From Hyphodiscus hymeniophilus (Eukaryota > Ascomycota > Leotiomycetes > Helotiales > Hyphodiscaceae): DNA of 64,000 nucleotides. Where the stretch lies: contig VNKQ01000013.1 of the NCBI GenBank assembly GCA_016508695.1, forward strand, positions 248,001-312,000, given 5' to 3'. A program made the translations under genes and the position numbers. The notes below the pieces were generated by a model that saw only the letters and a program-made list of their open reading frames with translations, did not search any database and was not told where the DNA came from. Shown here piece after piece: positions 1 through 10,384 of the stretch. How positions within the stretch are numbered: the first letter of the stretch is position 1; every line of letters begins with the position of its first letter.

Positions 1-201
1 GACCATCGAATGCCTTCGCGTGATCGCGTAGCCGGTCCTGCAGATAATTTGGTCAGTTATTTCTTGAAAAGTGAAAAGGCGGGGAAGAAACTTACTTGGA
101 GAGAACTTTCCGCCATTTTTATTCGCGAGACCTGCCTGAACCTGATCTCGAAGGACAAATCGGTAGAGTATATCAAAGATCTGCCAAAAAAATTCAAATA
201 A
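1..201 (+). CDS. possible 3' end of an unidentified gene, cut by the window edge
   Basis: Frame 1 is open from the first base to a TAA at 199-201 (66 codons). The translation has no low-complexity bias and contains a stretch around TWRELSAIF, but I do not recognise it. It may be the last exon of a gene entering from the left, or a chance ORF. Nothing downstream continues it. Confidence 0.3.
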   Translation, partial: DHRMPSRDRVAGPADNLVSYFLKSEKAGKKLTWRELSAIFIRETCLNLISKDKSVEYIKDLPKKFK

Positions 202-932
202 AGTTACACTGATTGACACCGATTGACACTTCGAGGCGTTGTAGTTCTCTTGTCTTGACGACTCTTCAAAATAATTATTTTTGGTCGGTGAACTTTCGAT
301 CTAAGCGATAAAGTAGCGCACGTGATCATGATTGTGCAATAACCTTGTATGACCTTGGAAGAAGCCCAAATATCAGATATTTGAAGCAGATTATTTGAAG
401 CAGCTATTGAGAATACAATTTTCTCTATCATCTCTCTCGGACAATTAGGATCTCTCGGCCTCTCCAAAAGCTTAGCTTGGCCAAAGACTGCAAGGCTGAT
501 TATTGACTTGAACAGAATCCCAATCTGAGCTCAGCCACATTTGGAAACGTAAGTCCACGACGCTTCATATCTTCTACTGAATGACCATCTGAAGCGTACC
601 CTCCGCGAAGTACGTGGACCACTCTATTCTGCCGCGGCTCTATCATGGCCACCACAATGTAGAAGCTCCGTCCATACGCCTCGTCTAATTATACCGAACC
701 CCCCAATCTTTTCAATACTGTGGTGCCTGGAGGCCATTTCCCACCACCCTAAACTCCTCATATACGCCCTTCAAACCTCTACATATTTCAGAACTCGCTC
801 CCCATCAGCCTCCATTTCACAGGTTGCCACATATCTTTCGGATCTGGACTTCTCAGGCGCTGCCACAAGCGCTGCTCCTTTCTTTCCCCTTTCCGCTATT
901 GCCGCATTTGGACACTCGACATCACGGAGAAA
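202..932. other. intergenic region upstream of the proline-rich protein gene
   Basis: There is no coding frame here that I can support. The last 150 bases are C/T-rich (around 780-900), as is usual for fungal promoters and 5' leaders, and lead into the ATG at 933. Confidence 0.5.
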
Positions 933-3081
933 ATGAGTTCTTATGTCGAAGCAAAATCTCTTTCTGAAATCACCGATATCGCATCAAATCCTCCCAAGTA
1001 TCCTCGCAATCCAACATGGAAACAACGAAACTCATTGACCCTATACATCGCTCGAGTTCCTGGAAGCAAAGGTACGTCACGTGTATAAAGAGACTTGATG
1101 AAGCAAGGCTTACTGACTGGCAGATATCATTCTTACGACCCTCAAACCACAATTGAAGAACGTCACTGCAGAGGATGTGGCAAGCTCGCTGTATTACTTT
1201 CATTTGAATACGGAAGATGACGCTCGGCTTTTGGCAGAGGAACAGGAATATGCTCAATCGGAAGCACCTACAGAGTCCGACGTGGTGGGAGAAAAACCAT
1301 TAGCCCGAAAGCCACTCCCGGATGCAGCAAGGCCATCTGTCGATCTTAGTCGTTCAAGGGATACTGATGTTCGAGGTCCTTCTCAAACGACTGCAACAGA
1401 ATTTCACCGCAAACCACTGCCGGTACCCGCCAAGCCATCTTTAGATCCTGGTAAGTCGGAAACAGTTGGAATTCAAGCTTCTTCTAGCCATGCTGTTGGG
1501 CCGTCTAGCTTTGGGCCAGGGTATCAGCAAAAGGAGATTGTATCCCATGAGTCACGAATTGAGCCTCATCAGCAAGCCAGAGAATTGCCTCGAGCACCAG
1601 CTCAACCTCAAGATCAACCCAAAGAAGCAGTGCAAAGAAAGCCCCTGGGGCCACGGCCCCTTGAGCCAGAACATCCAATTGAGAGGATACCACTCCAAGG
1701 TATTGAAACACAACCACTGGGTTTTATACCACAAATTCAAAGTCCTGCACAGTCAAAGGTCAGCAGTGACAGCGGGCCATCTGACTCTTCACCTTACAAT
1801 GAGATCAAGGCAGATGGAGTGGCGAAATCATTTACAATTACAGTTATCCGTCGAGACCCTTCTGCAAATGCCCAATGGAACGTTGGAAGTGTTACTGGAG
1901 AAAGCCACGGTCGAGCAGGAAAATCCAACTCAAATATCAAAAAGCCATACTTTGACATATATGTCCATCTGACCACGCCAGGCTACACCACTTTTCGGAG
2001 TTCTCCAGCAGTCACTTCCAGCGGTCACCAGTCACAGTTGCACAACAGGCTGGCTGCCCAAGCTGAATCCGCGCGTCCCGACTGGGGGTTTGATCGATGG
2101 GTTTGCATGGAAGGTTCCAATTTCTTTACCCGAGCGTCAAAACAACACCAGCGTGCGCAATCCGAGTCTTCCGATAAGCTTGCCGGCGCGTATGGGAATT
2201 CGATTTCTACACTTGGTGTGAGGTCCAGGAATGATACTGCAGATGCCCGTGACTCGAATCCGAAGGGATACGAATTCATAAGCCCTTGGGGTGGCAGGTG
2301 CAAGTTCACAACAGGAGGTGGAGGTCGAAGTGAGTCTAAATTTTCATGTTATATTTCCCCACCAAGATATCTGAATGTTTTGCATTCTAGCATGCCTACC
2401 GAGAAAGAGGCGGCTTACATGAGATATCACAAACTTCGAAATTCCAGCTTGACATGTAACAATGCTGATCCTGATCTTTGACGTCCAGGCCTCCGCTGCA
2501 AGCACACACTGCCAACGTCCCTTTCTTCGAGCAATGCCGTATTCGAGTCTTCTGGTTCCGCGGATGTGAGCGAACTGCGATTCAACCATCCACATTCTGC
2601 AGTGCTCAAAGCCCACATTGGGACAAGAAGCACAGAAGCAAGACTCACTGAGCCTAAAAGATTCTCGATTCCAAAATTTGGTCACATTCGGAATAAGATA
2701 TCGCAAGCCACTCGCCCACCCCTACCGCCTCGGCCAGATGCCTCGTCATATGCCGCAGAGTATCCGAACGATGATGAAGAGCCTCCGCCACTTCCACCTA
2801 GGGCATACACTGATCAACATGTGGCTGGCTCAAGTGACGAGCAAGAACTTCCACCATACTCAATCAGCCAAACTAATTATACGCCGAGACCACCTAGCGA
2901 AGATTATGATGACGATGAACGACTGGACTTGAGCATTGGGAGGGAAATGGCAGGTGGTGGGAATCGTGGAAACCGTGCAAAATTGGGAAAACTGATCATT
3001 AATGACGAAGGATTCAAAATGCTAGACCTGGTCGTAGCTGCGAATATAGGGATATGGTGGAGTATTTTCGATACCCCATAA
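933..3081 (+). CDS. conserved fungal proline-rich protein of unknown function
   Basis: Three exons, 933-1071, 1124-2329 and 2489-3081, join in phase to give 645 aa. The first intron is GTACGT..CAG and the second GTGAGT..CAG. The ATG at 933 starts MSSYVEAKSLSEI; the N-terminal block (WKQRNSLTLYIARVPGSK, then a segment ending SSLYYFHLN) resembles a conserved filamentous-fungal family as I remember it. Residues about 85-230 are disordered with a repeated RKPLP..A.PS.D motif. A second conserved block has the motif GGRCKFTTGGGGRS, rebuilt exactly across intron 2. The C-terminus has PPLPPRP and PPPLPPRA (possible SH3 or WW ligands) and ends in a hydrophobic block with LDLVVAANIGIWW. No enzyme motif is visible and function is unknown. 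Confidence 0.85.
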
Positions 3082-3896
3082 ATAAGCGTCTATGACATAC
3101 CGAATTATCATGATTCAACGACCGGGACGTTTCACGTTCGGAGGCTGCGCTCTCCTCGTAGGACCGGGATCCAAAGCTATGGTCATTTTCGATTGGAGTT
3201 GGCGCCCTAGGATTTGGTACGACGTTACCTTGAACACAGACTGTCAAATTGCAATCTGGAAGCTCAAGCTGAACTTGGCTGAGGGAGACTGCAGAGAGGG
3301 CTGTGAGACCGTGTTCATCTTGTCATCGCATTGAAGCAATGCTTCATCGTCTCAACCATTGAACGCTGTAGATCCTTGTTCTACTACGCCTCGATTGAGT
3401 GCTATGTAGTACATGTTTACCTCATGGAAAGCCAGCCTTCGGAAAGGAAGTTGCCAGCACACAAAGCTTTAACGGAAGGTTTACTGCTTGCCTCATGTTT
3501 CCAATGCGGGGAATCTGGCACTTCGATCTTAGAGGCAATCGATGGTCGGCTGATATCGAAGTATCCTCAAGTGAGATCGCGACGAGGTTTTCGCTGCAGT
3601 CTTTCCAGCTGAAAACTTTTTGGCGTGTTAGCTATCGGGTGTGGATGAATCAAAGTTATGCCATGGTCATCCATTGTCTCTTTAACACTTGTAACGATGG
3701 AAATCAAGGTCATATTACCTAATGGGTGTACAACGACTCAAGCTTGTAGAGTGGACTTGTTATATAATGCTGGGCGAGCTCCGTTCTTTGTCTCCTCAAT
3801 ATATCAGCGTCTCACTTCAATTATACTTGCTCACAGGATTCCCTGTCTTGTAACGTTCGTCAATCTATCTCCAGAATCCTTCTCCCTTCAACCAAG
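3082..3896. other. intergenic region upstream of the hydrophobin-like gene
   Basis: No supported gene. Overlapping short frames between 3092 and 3900 have no recognisable content. The 3' part holds the hydrophobin promoter with a TATA box at 3761. Confidence 0.5.
3761..3767 (+). promoter_or_regulatory. TATA box of the hydrophobin-like gene
   Basis: TATATAA lies 130 bases before the ATG at 3897 and is followed by a C/T-rich leader. A strong TATA box fits a highly expressed, regulated secreted-protein gene, unlike the TATA-less housekeeping promoters of most neighbours. The functional role is inferred from position. Confidence 0.55.
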
Positions 3897-4444
3897 ATGA
3901 AGTTCCTTTCTATCGCCATCCTCTCGATGGCCTCTGTGGCAATTGCAGCTCCAACCGTTGACGTTGTTGAACGAAACGCGCCTGCACAGTGTACCGGGAA
4001 TCAACAAACCCTCTGCTGCAGTGAGAGCCCACAGGTCCAAGCTGCCGCCCAGAGTGCTAGCCTTCTGGGTCTTCTTTCAGGCCCCATTGGGGAACTGGCC
4101 TCTATCAAATGCAAGTCACTCCATTCCCCCAATCCTTCGATTTCAATCAAACATTCGATGAAACTGGATCAAAGGATCCTAAAAGACCCCGGACTTCTGC
4201 TTACAATTCACAGGCGTCGGTGTCCTTCTCGACGTCTCGGGTGCTTTATGCGCGAACGGCTTCGCCTGCTGCCAGCAAGGCACTGTCCAAACAATCAATA
4301 CTAGCTCGAACCCCGCCGTAAGTCTTGACTCGTGGTTTCATTGATGGTCCCTCACTCAACTAACGGCCATTCAAGCTTATCAATGTTCTTCCTGGTGCCA
4401 ACGTCCTCAATGGGCTTCAGGTCTGCCCCAACGTGTCCGCCTAA
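3897..4444 (+). CDS. hydrophobin-like small secreted cysteine-rich protein
   Basis: Exons 3897-4110, 4214-4317 and 4376-4444 give 128 aa. Residues 1-18 are a clear signal peptide (MKFLSIAILSMASVAIAA). The mature part has eight cysteines in hydrophobin order: C, CC, C, C, CC, C, with gaps of about 7, 30, 11, 5 and 31. Hydrophobins are secreted amphipathic proteins that coat hyphae and spores. The fourth cysteine codon forms only if intron 1 uses a GC donor (GCAAGT at 4111, acceptor ending 4213): T + GC gives TGC and keeps the frame. Intron 2 is a normal GTAAGT..AAG. The last gap (31) exceeds the usual 6-18 of class I and also class II spacing, so this is a divergent member. A TATA box lies 130 bases upstream. 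Confidence 0.8.
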
Positions 4445-5231
4445 GCAGCTCACTGCCGCCTCATCTTGATCAACGCCATGATCTCGGCAGCGAACACATC
4501 CTTCTTGCTCCCTTCAACTGGGGCCTTAGGGTATCTGATTGGATTTGGGGAATGTAAGCAGCACTTGGTTCGTTAGTGGAGGATAGTCGGAGGATTTGAG
4601 TCGAGATTGGTATACACTTGGGACGTGGAATTTAGTTCGGGTAATTAGAATCGTTCCATTCAACATCGGACTATCTAATGTACCGCTACTTTTACTCTTG
4701 CTCTCCATCTCACGTTCGTCCTCGGACCAGTGATTTACAGAGCGGCGTCTTCTAATAACCTAAACGTGCCTGTAACGTAAAGTGGCTTCGCATTTGTCCC
4801 TGCGTACGGGAGGTATGCAGCGTTGACGCGCCAGAGAAGGTCTACACCAAACTTAGACCCAGGCGGTCTTCGCCGAGCAACACTCCTCTGTTATGGACTC
4901 GACGTACTAAGGAGGCGTAGTGGAGGCGAGGCTAAGGGAAAGATCCAAGCCAAGGCATTGCTTCCCACCACAGTGCCACCGACCTTGGGTCGGGTTCCAC
5001 GACTTGGTCAGGCAACGAAAAATCACCAGCAAGGAAGCGAGCAACGTGTCTGGTTCATTGGCCGCTTTGCTATCTATGAGGCTGTAAATAATGTCACGCT
5101 CAGTCTATCAATTCCATCTAGGAAATATCATCTTCACTTGCTATTCCTCGATGCCAAACCCATTCATGAAACACCACATCACCGTGAACACCTTGCTCAA
5201 GTTCCAACGCCGTCTAGTCCGTACATATGGT
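4445..5231. other. intergenic region between the hydrophobin-like gene and RAD54
   Basis: Separates the ends of two genes that point towards each other. A forward frame at 4823-5290 is rich in Arg/His/Pro, resembles no family I know and runs into the RAD54 3' end; I treat it as chance. Confidence 0.5.
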
Positions 5232-7760
5232 TTAATGAGAGATATACTGAAACACGGCCGACACCTCATCTTCGCCACACTCTTGTCTGAGCAGTAGGTC
5301 TTGAATTGGTTTTAGGCCTCCATTCACAAAATGATTCCACGTACTGGTATCACCATACATCATCGCCGGCGCCTTGAGGTACTGCTTCCCGTCGGGCTTA
5401 CAGCGCTTGCACTTGAATGTGTCATGCGTGTCGCTAGTCGTCTTTCCATGGTATTGGAACAGTTCCCGGAGACTATCAAGCGTGAAGTGACGCTCTACAT
5501 CCTCGGCCGAGTCTACGACGCACGAAGAAAGAGATTGCTTGTGCGACTGTCGCTGGAAGATCTTTTCCTCTATCGTGCCGGTCGCAATAAAGCGATACAC
5601 GAAGCAATCCTTCTTTTGACCGTCGCGCCATACTCGTGCCAGCGCTTGCTGATCTGCTGCTGGGTTCCAGTCGGGGTCGAAGAGTACGAGACGGTTAGCT
5701 CCGATGAGGTTGAGACCGCACCCTCCTGCTTTACTACTGAGGAGGAAGATAAATTCTTCGCCGTTGGGGTCATTAAACTTGTCCACAAGCTTCTGTCGCT
5801 TAGTGACATTCATCGTGCCATCGAGGCGAAGGGATCCGTAATTGCGGGATCTGCAGAGCTTGTCGAACATATCAAGTGTCTGGGTGTAATTACTGATCAA
5901 GACAATCTTATCATTCGTGTCCTGTCGAATACGAGCAAGCATTCTGTCAAGTACCTGCATCTTGCCCGAATACCAGGGTTTGATATCTCGATCTCGGCCG
6001 CGAGCTTCCTTTTGGACGTAGTCGTCCGGCCAAAGATGTTCGCATCCTGGCAGATCTTCGGATAAATTAAGCAAATCTGGGTGATTGCAGAGCTTCTTGA
6101 GCATGCCAATCGCCTTGAGGGGCTGGCTACCCTTTCCTCGAAGCAACGCCTTGATGTCTGGGCTAGTGATGAAGTAGTTGTAAAGAGCGAGTTGGAACGG
6201 AGCAAGGTTGCAGAACACGACGTGTTCATACTTGACTGGTAGATACTTCGATAAAATATCGTTTGTTCTTCTAATGATGAACTTGTTGACAAGCGCTAAA
6301 AGGTCGCGCAGGCACTGGTCGCCTCTTTCACGATCCTTTTCACTGCCTGCTGCATCACGTCCTCGCAAAATTGGCAGCTCAAATCTTTTGCGGAACTCGA
6401 GTCGGGTTCCAAGCAAACCCGGATTGGCAAAGCTAATGAGGGAGAAATACTCAGACAAGTCGTTTTGGATGGGAGTACCCGAAAGGATGACTCTTCTTGA
6501 AACATTAAGATCGTTCAAAGCGGTAAAGGTCTGACTGTCTCCGTTCTTAAGACGATGCCCCTCGTCGCATAGCATGAGTCCGATCTGAGTGTTCTTCAAC
6601 TCGCCGACATTCAGTCGTAAAGTCTCGTATGACACGATGATAACAGGCCGGGTGACAGAACGGCCACTTGCGATGGCCCACTGTCGTAGCTGTTGCGTAA
6701 GTTCTTCCTTGGTTGCCTTTCCATCAATCGCGAAAGGCTGAATAGCGTCTGGCCCAAGCCACTTCACTAACTCATTCGCCCAATTCTTGACCAAACTCGA
6801 GGGGCAGGCGATGATGGCTTTTTGAATAGTTGGCTTTCCAGCATCCGGAGACTGCTTCAATAAAGTCCACATCAAAGCGATGCATTGTAAAGTTTTTCCG
6901 AGACCCATTTCATCGGCCATAATGCAGCCGTTTGCGTTCTCCTCGATCATGCCAGTAACACATTTGTACATGAATTTGACACCTTCGATCTGATGGGGTC
7001 TGAGGACCTTCGCAAGTCTAGGATCAATAACCACAGGAACCTTCGGCCGGTCTCCCTCCACCACCTTTTTGATCCCCAGAATTTCTGCGAGAGACTTTGA
7101 CACCAGCGGAGCTTCGATTTTGGGCGGGTCTCCTTCCTTTCTCGCCTCCTCGATCGTCTTCGGCTTCTCGTCGATGGTAGGATCGTAGAGAACAATCGCA
7201 AATTCCCCGCTCGGGTCATGTAATGCTTTGGCAATGAACACGGCTCCTTGCCTCAACCCGAGTGTTGGTGGAGGTCGATTCGGATTGTATGATACCACAT
7301 CTTTGTTAATCAGCGGCACCGCAAAACGCTTCCTAAACATAGTGTCCTTGTCCTTGACCTGAAAGACTGGGAACATATTCACATCTCGGTTCGCAAGAGC
7401 TAGTCTGTCCTCGTTCGTCCATGGTTTGTCCCCATCATCCTGATCACCGTCCGCACCACCATAATCGACCTTGCGTCTCTTTCGAGCAGGTTTTTCTGAT
7501 ACTCGAGAGATTGTTGCGGAGCCAGGACATTTGAAAGGCTTTATGAGTCGGTCTGCAGACTGTGGCGTATTTCCATAAAGTCTTTGGGATACCTGTGGTC
7601 GCTGAGAGGGTGTTTTAGATAGCGGAGTATTCTCTTTGTCGTCGCTCAAGGTGATACAGAACGGCTTCTTCAATCGATCAACGGTTCGGGGAATTTCAAC
7701 AACAGGGAGATGTCGTCTTTGTGATCCAGGTATTGTGCCTTCCTCCGGCGGAGTAATCAT
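5232..7760 (-). CDS. RAD54: DNA repair and recombination protein Rad54 (SNF2 family ATPase)
   Basis: One uninterrupted exon, 842 aa from the ATG at 7760. Rad54 is a dsDNA-dependent translocase that works with Rad51 in homology search and chromatin remodelling in the nucleus. SNF2 motifs are in order: Walker A in ADEMGLGKT near residue 285, DEGHRLKN (motif II) near 400, SGTPIQND (III), then the C-terminal lobe with LLSSKAGGCGLNLIGANR and DPDWNPAADQQALARVWRDGQ (V and VI). The N-terminus has the Rad54-type basic segment RKRRKVDYGG before the helicase core. Length fits the family. The frame stays open upstream of 7760 without an ATG, so the first methionine of MITPPEEG is the best start. The promoter faces the gene at 8331 and has two ACGCG cores. 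Confidence 0.96.
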   Translation of the reverse strand: MITPPEEGTIPGSQRRHLPVVEIPRTVDRLKKPFCITLSDDKENTPLSKTPSQRPQVSQRLYGNTPQSADRLIKPFKCPGSATISRVSEKPARKRRKVDYGGADGDQDDGDKPWTNEDRLALANRDVNMFPVFQVKDKDTMFRKRFAVPLINKDVVSYNPNRPPPTLGLRQGAVFIAKALHDPSGEFAIVLYDPTIDEKPKTIEEARKEGDPPKIEAPLVSKSLAEILGIKKVVEGDRPKVPVVIDPRLAKVLRPHQIEGVKFMYKCVTGMIEENANGCIMADEMGLGKTLQCIALMWTLLKQSPDAGKPTIQKAIIACPSSLVKNWANELVKWLGPDAIQPFAIDGKATKEELTQQLRQWAIASGRSVTRPVIIVSYETLRLNVGELKNTQIGLMLCDEGHRLKNGDSQTFTALNDLNVSRRVILSGTPIQNDLSEYFSLISFANPGLLGTRLEFRKRFELPILRGRDAAGSEKDRERGDQCLRDLLALVNKFIIRRTNDILSKYLPVKYEHVVFCNLAPFQLALYNYFITSPDIKALLRGKGSQPLKAIGMLKKLCNHPDLLNLSEDLPGCEHLWPDDYVQKEARGRDRDIKPWYSGKMQVLDRMLARIRQDTNDKIVLISNYTQTLDMFDKLCRSRNYGSLRLDGTMNVTKRQKLVDKFNDPNGEEFIFLLSSKAGGCGLNLIGANRLVLFDPDWNPAADQQALARVWRDGQKKDCFVYRFIATGTIEEKIFQRQSHKQSLSSCVVDSAEDVERHFTLDSLRELFQYHGKTTSDTHDTFKCKRCKPDGKQYLKAPAMMYGDTSTWNHFVNGGLKPIQDLLLRQECGEDEVSAVFQYISH

Positions 7761-8330
7761 CTTGACAGAGTTGTTGAATTTGATCAAGAGCGAGCAATTA
7801 AAGACCGGGCAGCAATTTGTGTTTGTAAGGGCGCACCTGTTGTATGATGTTCGACTTGTTTAGATTCCGAGGTGGCGACGCGATTGACGCGCTCGGCAAG
7901 CGCAACCACGTGACCAATATCTAGCAATAAAACAACGTGTAGCGGAAGGTAACTTCCCAGTTCGAAAATTAGATTTCAGTCAATCACTACATCGAATGAG
8001 AGAAGCCATGACACATGGATCATTTCAAATGTGAAAGCGCGAGAGTGGCAAAGTCGTCTGTTACCTGGTGGAGGCAGTCTTTATGACCAAGCCCCCTCAA
8101 CCGTCCACCGTATGATTTCTTCTCCGGCAGGACGAGAAAGCCAACCCGGAAAAATCTCGTCGTCACCAATTCCCGAAATCTTGAATTTTTCATTTTTCGT
8201 TCTTCATATTATTCAGATATCTCTCTTACTACATAGAGTGCAACCCTTTAATCCGTTTTCTCTTTTTTTCGGAAGTCATAGTTTTTTTCCTTTAAACTCC
8301 ATCCAACTCCACTCTCACCGGAACCTAAAG
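7761..8330. other. divergent intergenic region, RAD54 / small membrane ORF
   Basis: A 570-base gap between two outward-facing starts. Beyond the ACGCG pair near RAD54, the right half is T/C-rich (8190-8325), consistent with a 5' leader of the rightward gene. No other gene is seen. Confidence 0.5.
7878..7891. promoter_or_regulatory. two MCB-like ACGCG cores upstream of RAD54
   Basis: ACGCG occurs at 7878-7882 and 7887-7891, about 120-130 bases before the RAD54 ATG at 7760. ACGCG is the core of the MluI cell-cycle box bound by MBF (Mbp1/Swi6), which drives G1/S expression of replication and repair genes in yeasts. A role here is inferred from motif and gene identity. Confidence 0.45.
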
Positions 8331-8663
8331 ATGGCCCCGCATTCCCTTGCATCTCCATCATCAGTCGACCGCTTCTTCTCCAACTACCAATATCCCATTC
8401 TGATGAGCACATTTGCAACTCAAGTTTGCCATTATCAGTACATTCGGAGAACTGAGCCAGCTCTCGATTCTTCCGCCTCGGTCGTCCGAAGTACGGGGTT
8501 TCCTAGACCGTTGAGAGCAGGACTGGGTTGGGCTGTGGTATTTGTTGGATTATTGACTCGAATCACCATCGCGAAGGTCGCTATTAGAGATTCTTCTGAT
8601 CCGGTCCTTGCTCAGCCGACATTGCGGAACTCCTGGAAGAAATTACCCCAGGAAGGGTTATAA
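8331..8663 (+). CDS. small putative membrane protein, unknown function
   Basis: An ATG at 8331 opens a 110-aa frame after a pyrimidine-rich leader typical of fungal 5' UTRs. Residues about 68-84 (AGLGWAVVFVGLLTRITI) form one likely membrane segment. No family recognised. It ends 70 bases before the start of the mitochondrial carrier gene on the same strand, so it could also be leader sequence of that transcript. The frame extends upstream without another ATG. I rate it as probable rather than certain. Confidence 0.5.
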   Translation: MAPHSLASPSSVDRFFSNYQYPILMSTFATQVCHYQYIRRTEPALDSSASVVRSTGFPRPLRAGLGWAVVFVGLLTRITIAKVAIRDSSDPVLAQPTLRNSWKKLPQEGL

Positions 8664-8733
8664 TCACTTCTTCAGGGAAGAATCAGCATAGTGCCACCAT
8701 AGATACACACAGCTCAAACACTAAAACAAAAAC

Positions 8734-9657
8734 ATGTCAGCCGACTTTTTAGCTGGCTACATCAGCGGCGCCGCTGGAATCCTCATTGGTAACCCACTCG
8801 ACCTCATCAAAGTCCGCCTACAATCGGGCCCCCCTTCAGTGCCCTCATCAGTACCAGCACCAGCTTACTTTAGCTCCTACGGATCGCTCATACGTGGAGC
8901 CACCGCTCCAATTCTTGGCTACGGAGCCCTCAATGCCCTTCTGTTCGTAACGTACAACCGGACCTCGTCCTTCCTTACCCAAACCCAAGGTCAAGATACC
9001 CAGCCTATTCTCTGGACGACCTGGGTTGCTGGTGCAGTTGGTGGTCTCGCGACTTGGGCTGTGAGCACGCCCACTGAGCTCGTGAAATGCCGTGCGCAGG
9101 TGGCTTCTTCTGGGGCAGCAATGAATAGTTGGGGAATTACGAAGGAAATCCTGAGGAGGGAGGGCGTGAAGGGATTGTATGCCGGGGGCGTCATTACGGC
9201 GTTGAGGGATAGTGTTGGGTATGGGTTTTATTTCTGGTCTTATGAGCTGAGTACGAAGTTTTTGGAGGAGAGAATGAAAGGCGAGGTGGGATCAGCTGGT
9301 CAAGAAGCCACGAAAGTACTGCTTTGCGGGGGTTTAGCGGGTGTGATAACCTGGGCAAGTGTGTTTCCGTTGGATGTTGTGAAGACGAGAGTCCAAACTC
9401 AGTTTCTGGGCGCTAGCGAGAATACTGCTCTGTTGACTGGTAATGTGGTGGGAGGGCCAACTCAGAGAAGACTGGGTGCTGTGGCAATCGCAAAGAACGC
9501 GTATAGAAACGAAGGAATTCGCGTCTTCTTTAGAGGATTGGGTATCTGTAGCGTCAGGGCCTTCGTAGTTAATGCAGTGCAATGGGCTGTGTACGAATGG
9601 ATGATGAGGGAATTGGATCCGAAGAGACGAATAGAGGGCAGTAAGAATGTACAATAA
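8734..9657 (+). CDS. mitochondrial carrier family (SLC25) protein
   Basis: Intronless, 307 aa, the usual size for the family, which exchanges metabolites across the inner mitochondrial membrane. The three tandem repeats each start with the signature PX[DE]XX[KR]X[RQ]: PLDLIKVRLQ (about residue 21), PTELVKCRAQ (about 117) and PLDVVKTRVQ (about 213), with six membrane helices. The N-terminus (MSADFLAGYISGAAGILIGN) and short loops resemble the carnitine/amino-acid carrier branch (SLC25A20/29/45-like), but I cannot assign the substrate from motifs alone. The start has an A-rich context (AAAAACATG). Confidence 0.9.
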   Translation: MSADFLAGYISGAAGILIGNPLDLIKVRLQSGPPSVPSSVPAPAYFSSYGSLIRGATAPILGYGALNALLFVTYNRTSSFLTQTQGQDTQPILWTTWVAGAVGGLATWAVSTPTELVKCRAQVASSGAAMNSWGITKEILRREGVKGLYAGGVITALRDSVGYGFYFWSYELSTKFLEERMKGEVGSAGQEATKVLLCGGLAGVITWASVFPLDVVKTRVQTQFLGASENTALLTGNVVGGPTQRRLGAVAIAKNAYRNEGIRVFFRGLGICSVRAFVVNAVQWAVYEWMMRELDPKRRIEGSKNVQ

Positions 9658-10384
9658 CTATAGATTAGACCAGAAGATTTCTTAACGGGACTGTAGGCAT
9701 CGTCCAAGACGTCCTGCTGCCTCGAGGAAAGCTCACTTCCGTTGCTCACATCCTAGGCATAGACATATCTCACATATGGAACGTCCCTTTGCATTTCGAC
9801 CTCAGTGGTGCCAAGTCCTTGAAAGAAGAGATCTGGATCACATAGGCGAGATTTTTATTTTCAAGCGCCCGATTACTTATTATACAATATTCTGGTCATA
9901 CACGGGTAGCACGGGACATCGAATAGGATTCCGTAAAAGTTTAGGATTTGCGACTAGTTGGGATTTCAAAATATGTTCCTCCTTGGATCATACGAATACA
10001 AGCGAGTCGGACATATACTTTGAGCGAATAGTTTTGTGAGTTGATCGATACATCAAGTCACAGCCTGCTTTATAGGGCGTTTTGATAATGGGAATGGGAC
10101 TCCACAGTACTATGTACAATTTTTTGATTTCCTATTTTATCTCGTGATTGTCATCTGTTGATCGGGTATCTCAAATGACGAAACTCCAGTATTCCATGTC
10201 CCCGCGCTTTTGCCACCATGCTTCTCGGCTCAAAGAAATATTAATACGATTCGTTATTCATTCAAGGTTCCTCCGTTGCTGCTTCAACGCCTCAAGAATC
10301 CAACAAGCATCCATCGAAATCTGACAATTTCTTCCAATATACAAGGCATGTTTCCTAGTCATTCGAAAATTGAGGGAGAGCTCA
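9658..10384. other. intergenic region between two gene 3' ends
   Basis: AT-rich stretch between the carrier and the BTB-FG gene, which run towards each other. Only short random frames. It would hold both 3' UTRs. Confidence 0.5.

Noticed and set aside
4823..5290. A 155-codon + strand frame before RAD54
   Set aside because: Composition looks random (Arg, His, Pro, Thr) and it overlaps the RAD54 3' coding end.
5331..6065. A 244-codon open frame on the + strand inside RAD54
   Set aside because: It is the antisense of the conserved C-terminal helicase lobe; its length follows from the codon use of RAD54 and it has no intron, start context or family resemblance.
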